64,000 nt of DNA from Gaiellasilicea sp963765705 (lineage in GTDB: Bacteria; Actinomycetota; Thermoleophilia; Gaiellales; Gaiellaceae): positions 124,001 to 188,000 of the forward strand of contig CAVXXJ010000008.1 of NCBI GenBank assembly GCA_963765705.1. The letters are read 5' to 3'. This document shows positions 26,505 to 35,288 of this stretch, piece after piece. Numbering within the stretch: the first letter of the stretch is position 1; the number at the start of each line of letters is the position of its first letter. A program made the translations under genes and the position numbers. The notes under the pieces were generated by a model. That model saw nothing but the letters and a program-made list of their open reading frames with translations, did not search any database and was not told where the DNA came from.

Positions 26505-27599
26505 CTAGGTCAGCCCAGCTTCGCGCAGGGGCCGGCGGGCCCACGCGAACCGGTTGCGGTACCACCCCTCGAAGGGATGGAGGGTGGTGCCGCTTCCGGA
26601 CGAGTGCACGAACCAGCCGCCACCGAGGTAGATGCCCGCGTGATCGACCTGGGCGGGCTTCGACTTCGAGCCGCCTTCACCCTGGAAGATCACGTCGCCG
26701 GGCTGGAGGTTCTCGGCCTTGCGGATCCGCTGTGCCGGGGGCACCTCGCCGGACATCTGGTAGGTCGTCCGTCCGCGCAGCACGGCAGCGAGCGCCGACG
26801 CGCCCGGGAACGGCTCGAGCTTGAAGACGCGCCAGACGAAGCCGGAGCAGTCGAAGCCGCCGGGCGCCGGCTTGCCGAACGGCTGCTGCGACGCTTCGGA
26901 CGTTCCGCCCCAGATATACGGGTAGCCGACGAACGAGACGGCTCGGCTCAGCACCTGCCGCTGGACGTCGGACAGCTCGGGGAGCGCGAGCAGCTCGGTC
27001 TGGGAGCGAACCCAGTCCTGCTCCCAGCCGGAGAGGTCGAGTAGCCGGGCGAGCGAGTACGCGGCCTCGGCGCGCGTCGCCGGGTCGTTGAGACCGAGCT
27101 CGAGCGCGTCGTCGGGTGCCGGGTGATTGAAGCGGAAGCCGAGCAGGCGCGCGATCGTCTCGGTCCCCACGCCGGCCTTGGGCGTCAGGCCCGCATCGCG
27201 GAGCGCCGCGGTCACGAAGCGGGCGGAGTCGCCCAGGCCGAGGTAGCCGACGAGCGCGGCGTCGAGCTCGCGGATCGTGACCGCGCGGCCGGGCACGACG
27301 ACGCGGTATCGATAGTCGACGGGCTCCTCGCCGAGGTCGCTGCTGGGATCGTCGCCGGCGAACGAGAGCGTCTCGAGCGCAGCACCGAGCGCCTTCTGCG
27401 TCAGCGGCTTCTGCGGCTTGAAGGCGGCGACCGTGTCGGCGAGCAGCCCCGCTTCGACGACGGACTTGATCTGGGGCTGCGCCCAGGAAGCATCGGCCGC
27501 GGCGGCGGCGGACGGAAGGGTCAGAGCGCAAAGCGCGATGGCAACGAAACGGCGCACGAGTGGCTCTATCGGCAGCGTGGCTTTCCGGCTTGAAAGCAT
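26505..27599 (-). CDS. Exported NlpC/P60 cell-wall hydrolase
   Basis: A 364-residue protein with an N-terminal signal or anchor (VAIALCALTLPSAAAAA), two SLH-like helical repeats (about residues 35-200) and a C-terminal NlpC/P60 peptidase domain. Catalytic residues are seen as Cys in GGFDCSGFVWR and His in VDHAGIYLGGGW, with a downstream polar residue in FVHSSGSG. It likely cuts peptidoglycan stem peptides at the surface. The start is uncertain: ATG at 27599 or GTG at 27557, the latter giving a shorter signal peptide. Much longer readings of this frame run into the divergent glycosylase gene and are not credible. Confidence 0.85.
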   Translation of the reverse strand: MLSSRKATLPIEPLVRRFVAIALCALTLPSAAAAADASWAQPQIKSVVEAGLLADTVAAFKPQKPLTQKALGAALETLSFAGDDPSSDLGEEPVDYRYRVVVPGRAVTIRELDAALVGYLGLGDSARFVTAALRDAGLTPKAGVGTETIARLLGFRFNHPAPDDALELGLNDPATRAEAAYSLARLLDLSGWEQDWVRSQTELLALPELSDVQRQVLSRAVSFVGYPYIWGGTSEASQQPFGKPAPGGFDCSGFVWRVFKLEPFPGASALAAVLRGRTTYQMSGEVPPAQRIRKAENLQPGDVIFQGEGGSKSKPAQVDHAGIYLGGGWFVHSSGSGTTLHPFEGWYRNRFAWARRPLREAGLT

Positions 27600-27605
27600 G
27601 AGTGG

Positions 27606-28421
27606 GTGCTCGTCCGCATGCCGCAGCCCTACGACTTCGACGTGTCCATCGCGCGCTACCGCGTTTACGGCCTCGATCGGGCGACCGTGTGGCGGGACGA
27701 CGGCCTGCATCGCGTCCTCGCCGGCCGCGAGGTGCGGCTCGAGGCGGCGGCGGGCGGCTTCGACGTCGAGCCGCACGACGACGCGATCGAGCAAGAGGCG
27801 CTTCGCTTCCTCGGCCTTCCCTTCGATCTCGACGGCTTCTACGTGTGGGCGGCCGGAGAGGAGACGCTCGCGCCACTCGTCGCCGCACTCGCGGGCTTCC
27901 GGCCGCCGCTGCAGCCGAGCCCGTTCGAGGCGCTTGTCACCTCGATCACCGCGCAGCAGGTCTCGCTCCAGTCGGCCGCAGCGATCCGGAGCCGCTTCAT
28001 CGAGCGGTGGGGCGTCGCGCACGAGCACGCACACTCGTTCCCGACCCGCGAGCGGGTTGCCCAGGCGACCGAGGAGGAGCTGATCGGCGTCGGCTTCTCG
28101 ACCCGCAAGGCCGAGTACGTCGTCGGTCTCGCCCGCAGCGATCTCGACCTCGACGCGCTCGCGGGGCTGGCCGACGAGGAGGTGACGGCGCGGCTCGTCG
28201 CGATCCGCGGGCTCGGCGAGTGGACGGCCGACTGGTTCCTCGCCCGCCACCTCGCGCGGCCGCATGCATGGCCCGCGGGTGACCTGGGACTGCGGAAGGC
28301 CGTGGCCGCGTTCTATGGTGACGTGCCCGACCTACGAGCCTTCGGCCAACGCCTCCACCCCTTCGAGAACCTGACCGCTCACTATCTCCTCACCGGTCTC
28401 CGCCTCTTCCCGCCCGCATGA
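27606..28421 (+). CDS. DNA-3-methyladenine glycosylase, AlkA family
   Basis: A 271-residue HhH-GPD DNA glycosylase that removes alkylated purines. The core helix-hairpin-helix region reads LVAIRGLGEWTADWFLARHL, and the catalytic Asp is D226 in AWPAGDLGLRKAV; SPFEALVTSITAQQVS (residues 105-120) is the conserved first helix pair. GTG at 27606 or ATG at 27618 may be the start. It heads a coupled run with GNAT, GST and rhodanese genes, an arrangement suggesting damage or electrophile protection. Confidence 0.9.
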   Translation: MLVRMPQPYDFDVSIARYRVYGLDRATVWRDDGLHRVLAGREVRLEAAAGGFDVEPHDDAIEQEALRFLGLPFDLDGFYVWAAGEETLAPLVAALAGFRPPLQPSPFEALVTSITAQQVSLQSAAAIRSRFIERWGVAHEHAHSFPTRERVAQATEEELIGVGFSTRKAEYVVGLARSDLDLDALAGLADEEVTARLVAIRGLGEWTADWFLARHLARPHAWPAGDLGLRKAVAAFYGDVPDLRAFGQRLHPFENLTAHYLLTGLRLFPPA

Positions 28422-29383
28422 CGATCCGTCACGCGACTCGGGACGACCTCGACGCCCTGCGGGCGCTCTGGGAGCAATGGCAGACCGAGAGCCCGGAGCC
28501 GCCACCCTGGGCGGACGTCAGCTGGGACGCCAACCGAGCCGAGTTCGAGCAGGCGCTCGATGCGAACGCGCTCTTCCTCGCCGAGGAGAACGGTGCCCCG
28601 ACCGGCTTCGTCACCGCCTGGCTCGAGGATCACTTCGCCAGGATCGGCGACCTGTATGTCGCCGAGGCCGACCGGCGTCACGGCACCGGGCAGGCGCTCG
28701 TCGAGACCGTGATCGAGAACCTCCGCGCCCGCGGCGCCACGCATCTGTTCCTGAACGCGAACCCGCAGTCACTCGCGTTCTACGAGAAGCTCGGCTTCCG
28801 CGAGGAGTCCCGCAACCTCGTCCTGCCCCTCCAGCTCAGAACCGTCGGCGAAGGCCGTTCCTACGGTTCGATCCATGTGCAGAGCGACGATCTCGGCGCT
28901 GTCGAGCGGGCCGTGCAGCAATTCGTCCCACGCCTCCCGGGCGGCTCGCGCGGCAGCACGGTCACGTCGCCCGAGAACGGCTGGATCACCGTGTACGACG
29001 ATGCGTGCGACCGTGACCCCTCGGTGCTGCGCCGCCTCGCGACCGAGCTCTCGGAGCGGACGGGCGCGGTCGTGATCGCGATCGGCGTCGAGCACGAGCA
29101 GGTCGTCCGCTTCGTCCTGCTCGAGGCCGGACGGATCGTCGACGAGTACCTGTCCGTTCCCGAGTACTACGGGCCGCTGCCGCCCGGCGACGTGATCGCC
29201 CTCGCCGCCAACCCGCGCGTCGTCGCGCGCCTCACCGGCGCCGAGCCGGGCGCCGTCAGGGCGGTCGCGCGGACGGCCGCCTCCCCGAACGAGCTGCCAC
29301 CTGCTGCGGAGCTTCTGGAGCACATCGCCGCCGCGATCGGGCTGAACGGCGCCGACCACGGCTGGGAGGGTGACGAGTCGTGA
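28418..29383 (+). CDS. GNAT acetyltransferase with extra C-terminal domain
   Basis: A 321-residue protein. Residues 1-140 are a GNAT N-acetyltransferase: the acetyl-CoA loop motif reads EADRRHGTGQALVE and the final strand-helix AFYEKLGFREES. The remaining 180 residues form a separate domain that begins YGSIHVQSDDLGAVERAVQQFVP and is found fused to such enzymes in related bacteria by my recollection; its role is unknown. It overlaps the glycosylase stop by 4 bp (ATGA). Confidence 0.82.
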   Translation: MTIRHATRDDLDALRALWEQWQTESPEPPPWADVSWDANRAEFEQALDANALFLAEENGAPTGFVTAWLEDHFARIGDLYVAEADRRHGTGQALVETVIENLRARGATHLFLNANPQSLAFYEKLGFREESRNLVLPLQLRTVGEGRSYGSIHVQSDDLGAVERAVQQFVPRLPGGSRGSTVTSPENGWITVYDDACDRDPSVLRRLATELSERTGAVVIAIGVEHEQVVRFVLLEAGRIVDEYLSVPEYYGPLPPGDVIALAANPRVVARLTGAEPGAVRAVARTAASPNELPPAAELLEHIAAAIGLNGADHGWEGDES

Positions 29384-29955
29384 TCACCCTCTACGACGCC
29401 GCCCGCTGCCCGTACTGCGCGCGCGTGAGGATCGTCCTCGCCGAGAAGGGCGTCCCCTACGACCCCGTCGAGATCGACCTGCGCGACCGGCCCGCTTGGC
29501 TGTACGAGAAGAACCCCGCCGGCAAGGTGCCGGTGCTCGAGGAAGACGGCTGGGTGCTCCCCGAGTCGGCCGTGATCTCCGAGTTCCTGAACGAGCGCTA
29601 TCCGGAGCCGCCGCTCTGGCCGGACGACCCCGGCGAGCGGGCGGCCGGCCGGCTGCTCGTCTTTCGCTTCGACGACTTCTCGAAGCCCTACTACGCGCTC
29701 CGGCGCGGCGAGGAAGGCGCGCGCGAGCGCTTCGACGAGGAGCTCGGTTTCCTCGACGTGCTGCTCGAAGGGCCGCAGTGGCTCTCGGGGCGCGCCTTCG
29801 GCCTCGCCGACGTCGCGTTCCTCCCGTGGGTGGTGCGTGCTCGCGACATGCTCGACATCCCGCTCGACCCGTGGCCGGCGCTGGAGGCGTGGCTCGACCG
29901 CGCGTCGGAGCGGCCGTCCGTCGCGGCCGAGCTCGAGCTCGTGGCGTCGCTGTGA
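29380..29955 (+). CDS. Glutathione S-transferase-family protein
   Basis: A 191-residue protein with an N-terminal thioredoxin-like domain (ARCPYCARVR with a CPYC redox motif; PAGKVPVLEEDG and the ESAVISEFL segment that binds the gamma-glutamyl group) and a helical C-terminal domain. A CPYC motif suggests glutaredoxin- or omega-class-like thiol chemistry. Actinobacteria usually lack glutathione, so the thiol used may be a different one. It starts with GTG overlapping the GNAT stop. Confidence 0.85.
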   Translation: MITLYDAARCPYCARVRIVLAEKGVPYDPVEIDLRDRPAWLYEKNPAGKVPVLEEDGWVLPESAVISEFLNERYPEPPLWPDDPGERAAGRLLVFRFDDFSKPYYALRRGEEGARERFDEELGFLDVLLEGPQWLSGRAFGLADVAFLPWVVRARDMLDIPLDPWPALEAWLDRASERPSVAAELELVASL

Positions 29956-30314
29956 TGGGAGTCACGCTCGACCAGATCACGAGCCGGCTGGACGACGAGA
30001 GCTTCGTCGTGCTCGACGTCCGCAGCACGCGCGAGTTCACCGGCGAGGTGGCGGCCCCGTGTGACCCGCGTCCCGGACGAATCCCCGGCGCTCGGCACTT
30101 CGACCTCCAGGAGCTGATCGCCTTCACGCCGGAAGAGATTCGCGAGCGGCTCGGGCCGCCCGAGGCGCTCGAGCTCGTCACCTACTGCCACTCGGGCTCG
30201 CGCTCCGAGCTCGCGGCCGAGATCCTGCGCTCGCTCGGCTACCGGGCGTCGAACTACCGCGGCTCCTGGCACGAGTGGTCGCGGGACGAGTCGCTGCCTG
30301 CCGAGCTGGGCTAG
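29955..30314 (+). CDS. Rhodanese-domain protein
   Basis: A 119-residue single rhodanese domain. The active-site loop reads YCHSGSRSELA with the catalytic Cys, and the N-terminal LDVRSTREFTGEV motif is typical. It transfers sulfane sulfur between thiols. Start ATG overlaps the GST stop (TGATG), making it the last gene of the four-gene coupled run. Confidence 0.87.
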   Translation: MGVTLDQITSRLDDESFVVLDVRSTREFTGEVAAPCDPRPGRIPGARHFDLQELIAFTPEEIRERLGPPEALELVTYCHSGSRSELAAEILRSLGYRASNYRGSWHEWSRDESLPAELG

Positions 30315-31810
30315 AACACGAATGCCATCCGCACGAGGTTGTGGCGGGCGATCCGCCCGGCCTCGACCTCGACGAAGAACCTGTGCCCGGTCTCGCTGAT
30401 CCGGCTGAAGACCGTCCGCTCCGGGCCGATCCAGTAGCCGATCCTCCCAGCCGGCGGCCGCGCCGTCCGCTCGGCAAGCCGAACGATCTGGCTGCCGTAC
30501 CGCGTCTCGAGCTCGCGCACCAGCTCGGTCGCCCGCAGCTTGCGGATTCGCTGCACCTCTCTCGTGCGGACGAAGAGAGCCAGATCCCGGGCCGCGGCCC
30601 GGTCCGTGAAGTAACGGCGCGCTCGCTCGGTGAACGCGAACTCAACCGCGCTGTGCGAGCCGAGCCTGTCGGGCCAGCGGTGCCCGTACGAGCCCTGGAT
30701 CTCGCAGCCATCGAGCGGGCCGAGATCGTGGAAACGGGCACCGACCTTGTCCGCGAAGCGGCCAGAGGTGCCGTAGCCGCGGGCGTAGGTGGCGCCGAAC
30801 CGCGTGACGATTCGCCAGCAGCCGAAGCCCGCGCGATGACCCTGAAGCAGCTGCAGGCGCTGCGGCTCGAGCCGCGTCGAGTCGAAGAGCGCCGCGCCGT
30901 TGGCGCCGACCTCGACGGTGGCACCGTGGTCGGTTGCTTGGGCGAGCGGCGCGGTCGGTGGCACGGGCGGCTTGCTCGGCAGCGTCTGGCCGCCCGGCGA
31001 GCCCGTCACCAGAGGGGAGCCTTGGAGCGGCGCCGGAATGTCGTAGCGGAAGCGTCGGTCCTCGTGGAGAATCGCGCCGTCCTCGGCGCGGGCAATGACC
31101 GCGCGAGGGCCTCGCGCCTTGACTTGCCGATTCCGCGGGAGGTCGTGGCCGAAGAAGCCGGCGTTGATCGGCGCCGAGATCCAGACGAAGCGGACGTCCT
31201 GCTCGTGACCGTCGTTGAACTCGATCGTCACGCGCGCGACCCTGGCGTCGAGGATCGTGCCGCCGACGTGATCGACCCGGACCGGCTCACCGGGCTTCCA
31301 CCGGAGGCTTGACGTGACGGTCAGCGGCGGTGTGCGATCGGCCGTTCCACCGCTCCGCTGGCAGCCGCCGCCGTAGCCCTCGAGCATGTAACAGAAGCCG
31401 CCGCGCCTCGTCGGAGTGACGAAGAGCTCACGCTTGCGCTGCCCGGTGTCGAAGCTCACGCGTCGCGTCTGGCTCGGGATCGCGCCCGGATCCATCCTCG
31501 CCGGCGCCCCGACCGCGAGGTCGTCGAACCGGCGCTTGACCACGAGCGGCGCCGGCTCGCTCCGCTCGAAGCTGACGTCCTCCCGGCCGACGAGGTCGAG
31601 CAGCGCCTGCCGGAGCCCGAACGCGGGTGTCGCCAGCAGGACGAGCAGGAGGGCGCCGGCCGCTGCCAGCACGAGCAACCGCCGCCGGCGTGAGCGCCGC
31701 GGCGACGAGGCGGGCTCCGCACGACGCAAGACGTCTTCCCAGTCGCTGTCGTCCGGCACGGCAGCCGGGGCGTACGCGTCCAGGAGCTCGGAGACGGCCA
31801 GATCGTTCAT
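30311..31810 (-). CDS. Single-pass membrane protein, ECF sigma partner
   Basis: A 499-residue protein with a cytoplasmic N-terminal segment of about 50 residues, an Arg-rich stop (RRSRRRR), one membrane helix (LLVLAAAGALLLVLLATPAFG, residues 45-65) and a large external domain of unknown fold containing several Cys residues. Its start overlaps the ECF sigma factor stop (ATGA). The topology and position suggest an anti-sigma-like regulator, but I see no ZAS-type HxxxCxxC motif, so this role is inference. The C terminus converges with the rhodanese gene. Confidence 0.6.
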   Translation of the reverse strand: MNDLAVSELLDAYAPAAVPDDSDWEDVLRRAEPASSPRRSRRRRLLVLAAAGALLLVLLATPAFGLRQALLDLVGREDVSFERSEPAPLVVKRRFDDLAVGAPARMDPGAIPSQTRRVSFDTGQRKRELFVTPTRRGGFCYMLEGYGGGCQRSGGTADRTPPLTVTSSLRWKPGEPVRVDHVGGTILDARVARVTIEFNDGHEQDVRFVWISAPINAGFFGHDLPRNRQVKARGPRAVIARAEDGAILHEDRRFRYDIPAPLQGSPLVTGSPGGQTLPSKPPVPPTAPLAQATDHGATVEVGANGAALFDSTRLEPQRLQLLQGHRAGFGCWRIVTRFGATYARGYGTSGRFADKVGARFHDLGPLDGCEIQGSYGHRWPDRLGSHSAVEFAFTERARRYFTDRAAARDLALFVRTREVQRIRKLRATELVRELETRYGSQIVRLAERTARPPAGRIGYWIGPERTVFSRISETGHRFFVEVEAGRIARHNLVRMAFVF

Positions 31811-32307
31811 CGCGCAACCTCTTTCATCGCCTGTCGCAAGGACGCGTGCGCCGCGTGCAGCGTCGCTGCCACGGTTCCGCGCTCGATTCCCAGCACCCGC
31901 CCGATCGCCTCGTACGGAAGGTCGGCGTAGTAGCGGAGGAACAGCACCAGCCGCTGCCGCTCCGGCAGGAGCCCCACCGCCGCGCGCACGTCCGCATCGG
32001 GAGCCGCCGGCTCGTCCGCACATGGCTCAGCCTCGATGGGTGCCGTCCCGTTCCGCCGCGCGTGCTGTCGCCTCACGTCGAGGCAGATGTTGGTCAGCGT
32101 GCGCCACACCCACGCCTCCAGGTCGCCCTCGCCCCGGAAGGATTCCTGGGCGCGCACTGCGCGCGCGAACGCCTCCTGCACCGCCTCCCGCGCGTCCTCC
32201 TGGTTGCGGAGCAACGCGAACGCGACCCGCCGAAACCGTGCGTGGCGAGAGCGGTAGAGCCGTTCCAGCTCGGCCAGCCGCACCTGATTGCCGTCCCTCG
32301 CAGTCAC
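31807..32307 (-). CDS. ECF-family RNA polymerase sigma factor
   Basis: A 166-residue sigma-70 family protein. Region 2 spans about residues 14-75 (FALLRNQEDAREAVQEAFARA) and region 4 residues 112-160 (LPYEAIGRVLGIERGTVAATLHAAHASLRQ), the latter a clear HTH. Regions 1 and 3 are missing, as in ECF factors. It is co-transcribed with the downstream membrane protein. GTG start. The promoter it recognises cannot be read from the sequence. Confidence 0.9.
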   Translation of the reverse strand: MTARDGNQVRLAELERLYRSRHARFRRVAFALLRNQEDAREAVQEAFARAVRAQESFRGEGDLEAWVWRTLTNICLDVRRQHARRNGTAPIEAEPCADEPAAPDADVRAAVGLLPERQRLVLFLRYYADLPYEAIGRVLGIERGTVAATLHAAHASLRQAMKEVAR

Positions 32308-32355
32308 CCCTAACCAGTTTCGACGAACCGGCGCCGCGATTCGTTTAGTGAACGG

Positions 32356-33024
32356 CTAGCAGGCTGCGAGAAACGCCGAGCAGAGCCCGCGGCCGAGCTC
32401 GTTCCAGGCGCCGATCCGCTCCCGTGTCGCCTCGCGCAGCGCCTGCGGGTCGGCGACGTCGTCCGGGTCCTCGCTCAGCCACGCCTCGACCTGCGCCGCC
32501 CGCACCTCGGGGTGGAACTGGACGCCCCACGCGCGACCGAGCCGGAACGCCTGCGTGCAGACGCGGCTGCGCGCCAGCTCGACGGCGCCGGCGGGGAGCT
32601 CGTGCGTGTAGTGGTGCCACTGGAAGGCGTCGAACCGCTCCGGCAGCGCCGACGCGACCGGATCGGCCGCGGCCGCCTCAGTCAGCTCGACCGGCAGCCA
32701 GCCGACCTCGGGCTCCTGCGAACGGAAGACGTGTGCGCCGGCCGCGCGGGCGAGCAGCTGCGAGCCGAGGCAGACGCCGAGCATCGGCGTGCCGTCCTCG
32801 AGCAGGCCGCTCAGATATTCGAGCTCGGGGCGCAGCCAGCCGTGCTGCTCCTCCTCGTCTGGGTGCATGGCGCCGCCGAGGACGATCACCGCGTCGGCGG
32901 TCTCCGTCGGCGCGCCGTCGACCGGCACCTGCTGCTCGACGAGCTCGTGCCCGGCCGCGCGAACGGCGTCGGCAAAGACCCCGGGACCGACGCTCGGGCC
33001 GTGGGTGAGAGCGAGCACCTTCAC
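32356..33024 (-). CDS. Class I glutamine amidotransferase-like protein
   Basis: A 222-residue stand-alone GATase1 domain. The nucleophile elbow reads LGVCLGSQLLA with Cys, and the His-Glu pair is in VQFHPEV. LGGAMHPDEEEQHGWL is the usual oxyanion-side segment. Such proteins resemble GMP-synthase-like glutaminases and may use other amides. The GTG start at 33024 is chosen from the -10 box 7 bp upstream; it is divergent from murI. Confidence 0.83.
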   Translation of the reverse strand: MKVLALTHGPSVGPGVFADAVRAAGHELVEQQVPVDGAPTETADAVIVLGGAMHPDEEEQHGWLRPELEYLSGLLEDGTPMLGVCLGSQLLARAAGAHVFRSQEPEVGWLPVELTEAAAADPVASALPERFDAFQWHHYTHELPAGAVELARSRVCTQAFRLGRAWGVQFHPEVRAAQVEAWLSEDPDDVADPQALREATRERIGAWNELGRGLCSAFLAAC

Positions 33025-33031
33025 CCGCTCG

Positions 33032-33060
33032 AGCCTACCGACTCCCACCCTCCCTACAAT
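33032..33060. promoter_or_regulatory. Divergent leaderless promoters, GATase / murI
   Basis: TAGGCT on the minus strand (33032-33037) is 7 bp before the GATase GTG; TACAAT on the plus strand (33055-33060) is 7 bp before the murI ATG. Both genes start at their predicted transcription starts, and the whole intergenic region is only 43 bp. Confidence 0.6.
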
Positions 33061-33067
33061 CCCGCGC

Positions 33068-33889
33068 ATGGACGAGCGGCCGATCGGCGTGTTCGACTCG
33101 GGCGTCGGCGGCCTGACGGTGCTGCACGAGTGCCTCGTCACCCTCCCGCACGAGGATTTCGTCTACCTCGGCGACGGTGCGAGGCTGCCCTACGGACCGC
33201 GCCCACTCGCCGAGGTCCGCCGCTTCGCGCGCGAGATCGGCTCCTTCCTCGAGGCGCAGGGCGTCAAGCTCGTCGTCGTCGCCTGCAACTCGGCGACCGC
33301 GGCCGCCCTGCCGGAGCTGCAGACGGAGCTGCACGTCCCCGTCGTCGGCGTGATCGCGCCCGAGGCGCACGCGGCCGTGCAGGCGACGCGCAACCGGCGG
33401 ATCGGCCTGCTCGCGACGCAGGCGACCGTCTCGAGCGGCCGCTACGAAGCGCTCGTGCACGCGCTCGACGCGGGCGCGACGGTGGTCCCGGTCGTCTGTC
33501 CGCGGCTCGTGCCGCTGATCGAGGGCGACGATCCGTTTTCAGAAGAGACAACAACCGCGGTGCGCGAGTACGCAGCGCCGCTGAAAGCGGCCGGGGTCGA
33601 CACGGTCATCCTCGGCTGCACGCACTACCCACTGATCCGGCCGATCCTGCAGCGGGTCTTCGGGCGCGACGTGACGCTCGTCTTCTCGGCCGACGAGACC
33701 GCCCGCGAGGTCGCGGAGACGCTGGCGCGGAAGGGGATCGAGCACGACCCGGCCCGCGAGGGCGAGTATCGCTTCCTGACGACCGGCGACATCGACGCGT
33801 TCCGCGAGATGGGCCGGCGCTTCCTGCAGCTCCCGATCGAGGCCGTCGAGCACGTGACGCTCGCGACGCTCGAAGCGGCGGCCGCATAG
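33068..33889 (+). CDS. murI: Glutamate racemase
   Basis: A 273-residue enzyme making D-glutamate for peptidoglycan. Both catalytic cysteines are present: VVVACNSATA near residue 75 and LGCTHYPLI near residue 185, with the N-terminal GVFDSGVGGLTVL motif. Full length for the family. ATG is 7 bp after a TACAAT box. The stop codon overlaps the rph start (TAGTG). Confidence 0.95.
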   Translation: MDERPIGVFDSGVGGLTVLHECLVTLPHEDFVYLGDGARLPYGPRPLAEVRRFAREIGSFLEAQGVKLVVVACNSATAAALPELQTELHVPVVGVIAPEAHAAVQATRNRRIGLLATQATVSSGRYEALVHALDAGATVVPVVCPRLVPLIEGDDPFSEETTTAVREYAAPLKAAGVDTVILGCTHYPLIRPILQRVFGRDVTLVFSADETAREVAETLARKGIEHDPAREGEYRFLTTGDIDAFREMGRRFLQLPIEAVEHVTLATLEAAAA

Positions 33890-34608
33890 TGGCCAGGAAC
33901 GACGGGCGCGCCCGCGACGACCAGCTCCGCACGCTCGACCTGATCCCCGACTTCGTCGAGCTCGCGAACGGCTCGGTGCTGTACTCGCAGGGGAAGACGC
34001 GCGTCCTCTGCACGGCGACTGTCGAGGAGCGGGTTCCTCGCTGGCTCCAGCGCTCCGGTCGCGGCTGGATGACCGCGGAGTACTCGCTCCTGCCGGCTTC
34101 GACCGGCGAGCGGACCGAGCGCGAGGCATCGCGAGGCAAGCAGGGCGGCCGCACGATCGAGATCCAGCGGCTGATCGGCCGCGCGCTGCGCTCCGTCTGC
34201 GACTTCAACGCGCTCGGCGAGCGGACGCTCTGGCTCGACTGCGACGTCCTGCAGGCCGACGGCGGCACGCGCTGCGCTGCGATCTCGGGGGCATACGTCG
34301 CCGCCCACCGCGCGCTCGACCGCTTCGGGCTCTCGAAGGCGCTCACCGGCTCGGTCGCCGCGGTCTCCGTCGGCATCGTCGATGGCCGGGCGCTGCTCGA
34401 CCTCGACTACGCCGAGGACTCGACCGCCGAGACCGACATGAACGTCGTCATGACGGCCGACGGACGCCTGGTCGAGGTGCAGGCGACCGCCGAGCGCGAC
34501 CCGTTCTCGCGCGAGCTGCTCGACGACCTGCTCGACCTCGCCTCGGGCGGGATCGAGGAGATCATGGTCGCGCAGAACGAGGCGATCGCGGCCCAGCGGG
34601 ATGCCTGA
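33889..34608 (+). CDS. rph: Ribonuclease PH
   Basis: A 239-residue phosphorolytic 3'-to-5' exoribonuclease that trims tRNA 3' ends. Conserved stretches include GSVLYSQGKTRVLCTATVEE, RGKQGGRTIEIQRLIGRALR and LDLDYAEDSTAETDMNVVM, which hold the phosphate and metal sites. GTG start overlapping the murI stop; the murI-rph-(mgtC)-rdgB order is common in Actinobacteria. Confidence 0.95.
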   Translation: MARNDGRARDDQLRTLDLIPDFVELANGSVLYSQGKTRVLCTATVEERVPRWLQRSGRGWMTAEYSLLPASTGERTEREASRGKQGGRTIEIQRLIGRALRSVCDFNALGERTLWLDCDVLQADGGTRCAAISGAYVAAHRALDRFGLSKALTGSVAAVSVGIVDGRALLDLDYAEDSTAETDMNVVMTADGRLVEVQATAERDPFSRELLDDLLDLASGGIEEIMVAQNEAIAAQRDA

Positions 34609-34613
34609 CGGGG

Positions 34614-35288
34614 ATGCCTGAGCTCTCCACCACCGAGGCGCTCCTCCGGCTGCTGATCGCGGCAGGGCTCGGCGGCGCAATCGGTCTCGAGCGCGAGCTG
34701 CGCGACCACGAGGCGGGCTTCCGGACGCACCTGATCGTCTCGCTCGGCGCCTGCGTCTTCACGCTCGTGTCCGCGTATGCCTGGACCGACTGGACGTTCT
34801 CGACCGCCTCGGGCGTCGTCTTCGACCCGACCAGGATCGCGGCGCAGATCGTGACCGGGATCGGGTTCCTCGGCGCCGGCGCGATCATCGTCCGTGGGAT
34901 CTCCGTCCGCGGGCTGACGACGGCGGCCACCCTCTGGGTCGTGGCTGCGATCGGGATGGCGGCCGGCACGGGCTACTACGCGGTGGCGCTCGGGGCGGCC
35001 GTGCTCGTCCTCGTCTCGCTCGGCCCGCTCAAGCTCGTCAGCTCGCGGCTGGTCGCGCGAGTCCGGCCGGAGGAGGCCGAGCTCGGGATCCGGCTTGCCC
35101 CCGACGGGGAGGCGGCACCGGTGCTGGACGCGATCGAGAAGCTCGGCGGGCAGATCTCACACGTCGAGTTCGGGGACGACCGCACGATCGACGTCGTCCT
35201 GCGCGCGTCGCGCCGCTCGGAGTCGGCGCGCGTCGCCGAGAAGGTGAACGAGCTGGAGGACGTCGAGCACGTGCAATGGCGGCCCTGA
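34614..35288 (+). CDS. MgtC/SapB-family membrane protein
   Basis: A 224-residue protein with an N-terminal membrane domain of four or five helices (GGAIGLERELRDHEAGFRTH is the conserved MgtC signature with the RxHxLV-type turn) and a C-terminal ferredoxin-like cytoplasmic domain. MgtC relatives take part in magnesium homeostasis and ATP control. It overlaps rdgB by 13 bp. Confidence 0.85.
   Translation: MPELSTTEALLRLLIAAGLGGAIGLERELRDHEAGFRTHLIVSLGACVFTLVSAYAWTDWTFSTASGVVFDPTRIAAQIVTGIGFLGAGAIIVRGISVRGLTTAATLWVVAAIGMAAGTGYYAVALGAAVLVLVSLGPLKLVSSRLVARVRPEEAELGIRLAPDGEAAPVLDAIEKLGGQISHVEFGDDRTIDVVLRASRRSESARVAEKVNELEDVEHVQWRP

Noticed and set aside
26505..28265. NlpC/P60 gene extended upstream to about 586 residues
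   Set aside because: The extra N-terminal part is antisense to the AlkA-type glycosylase gene; a signal peptide begins correctly at 27599 or 27557.
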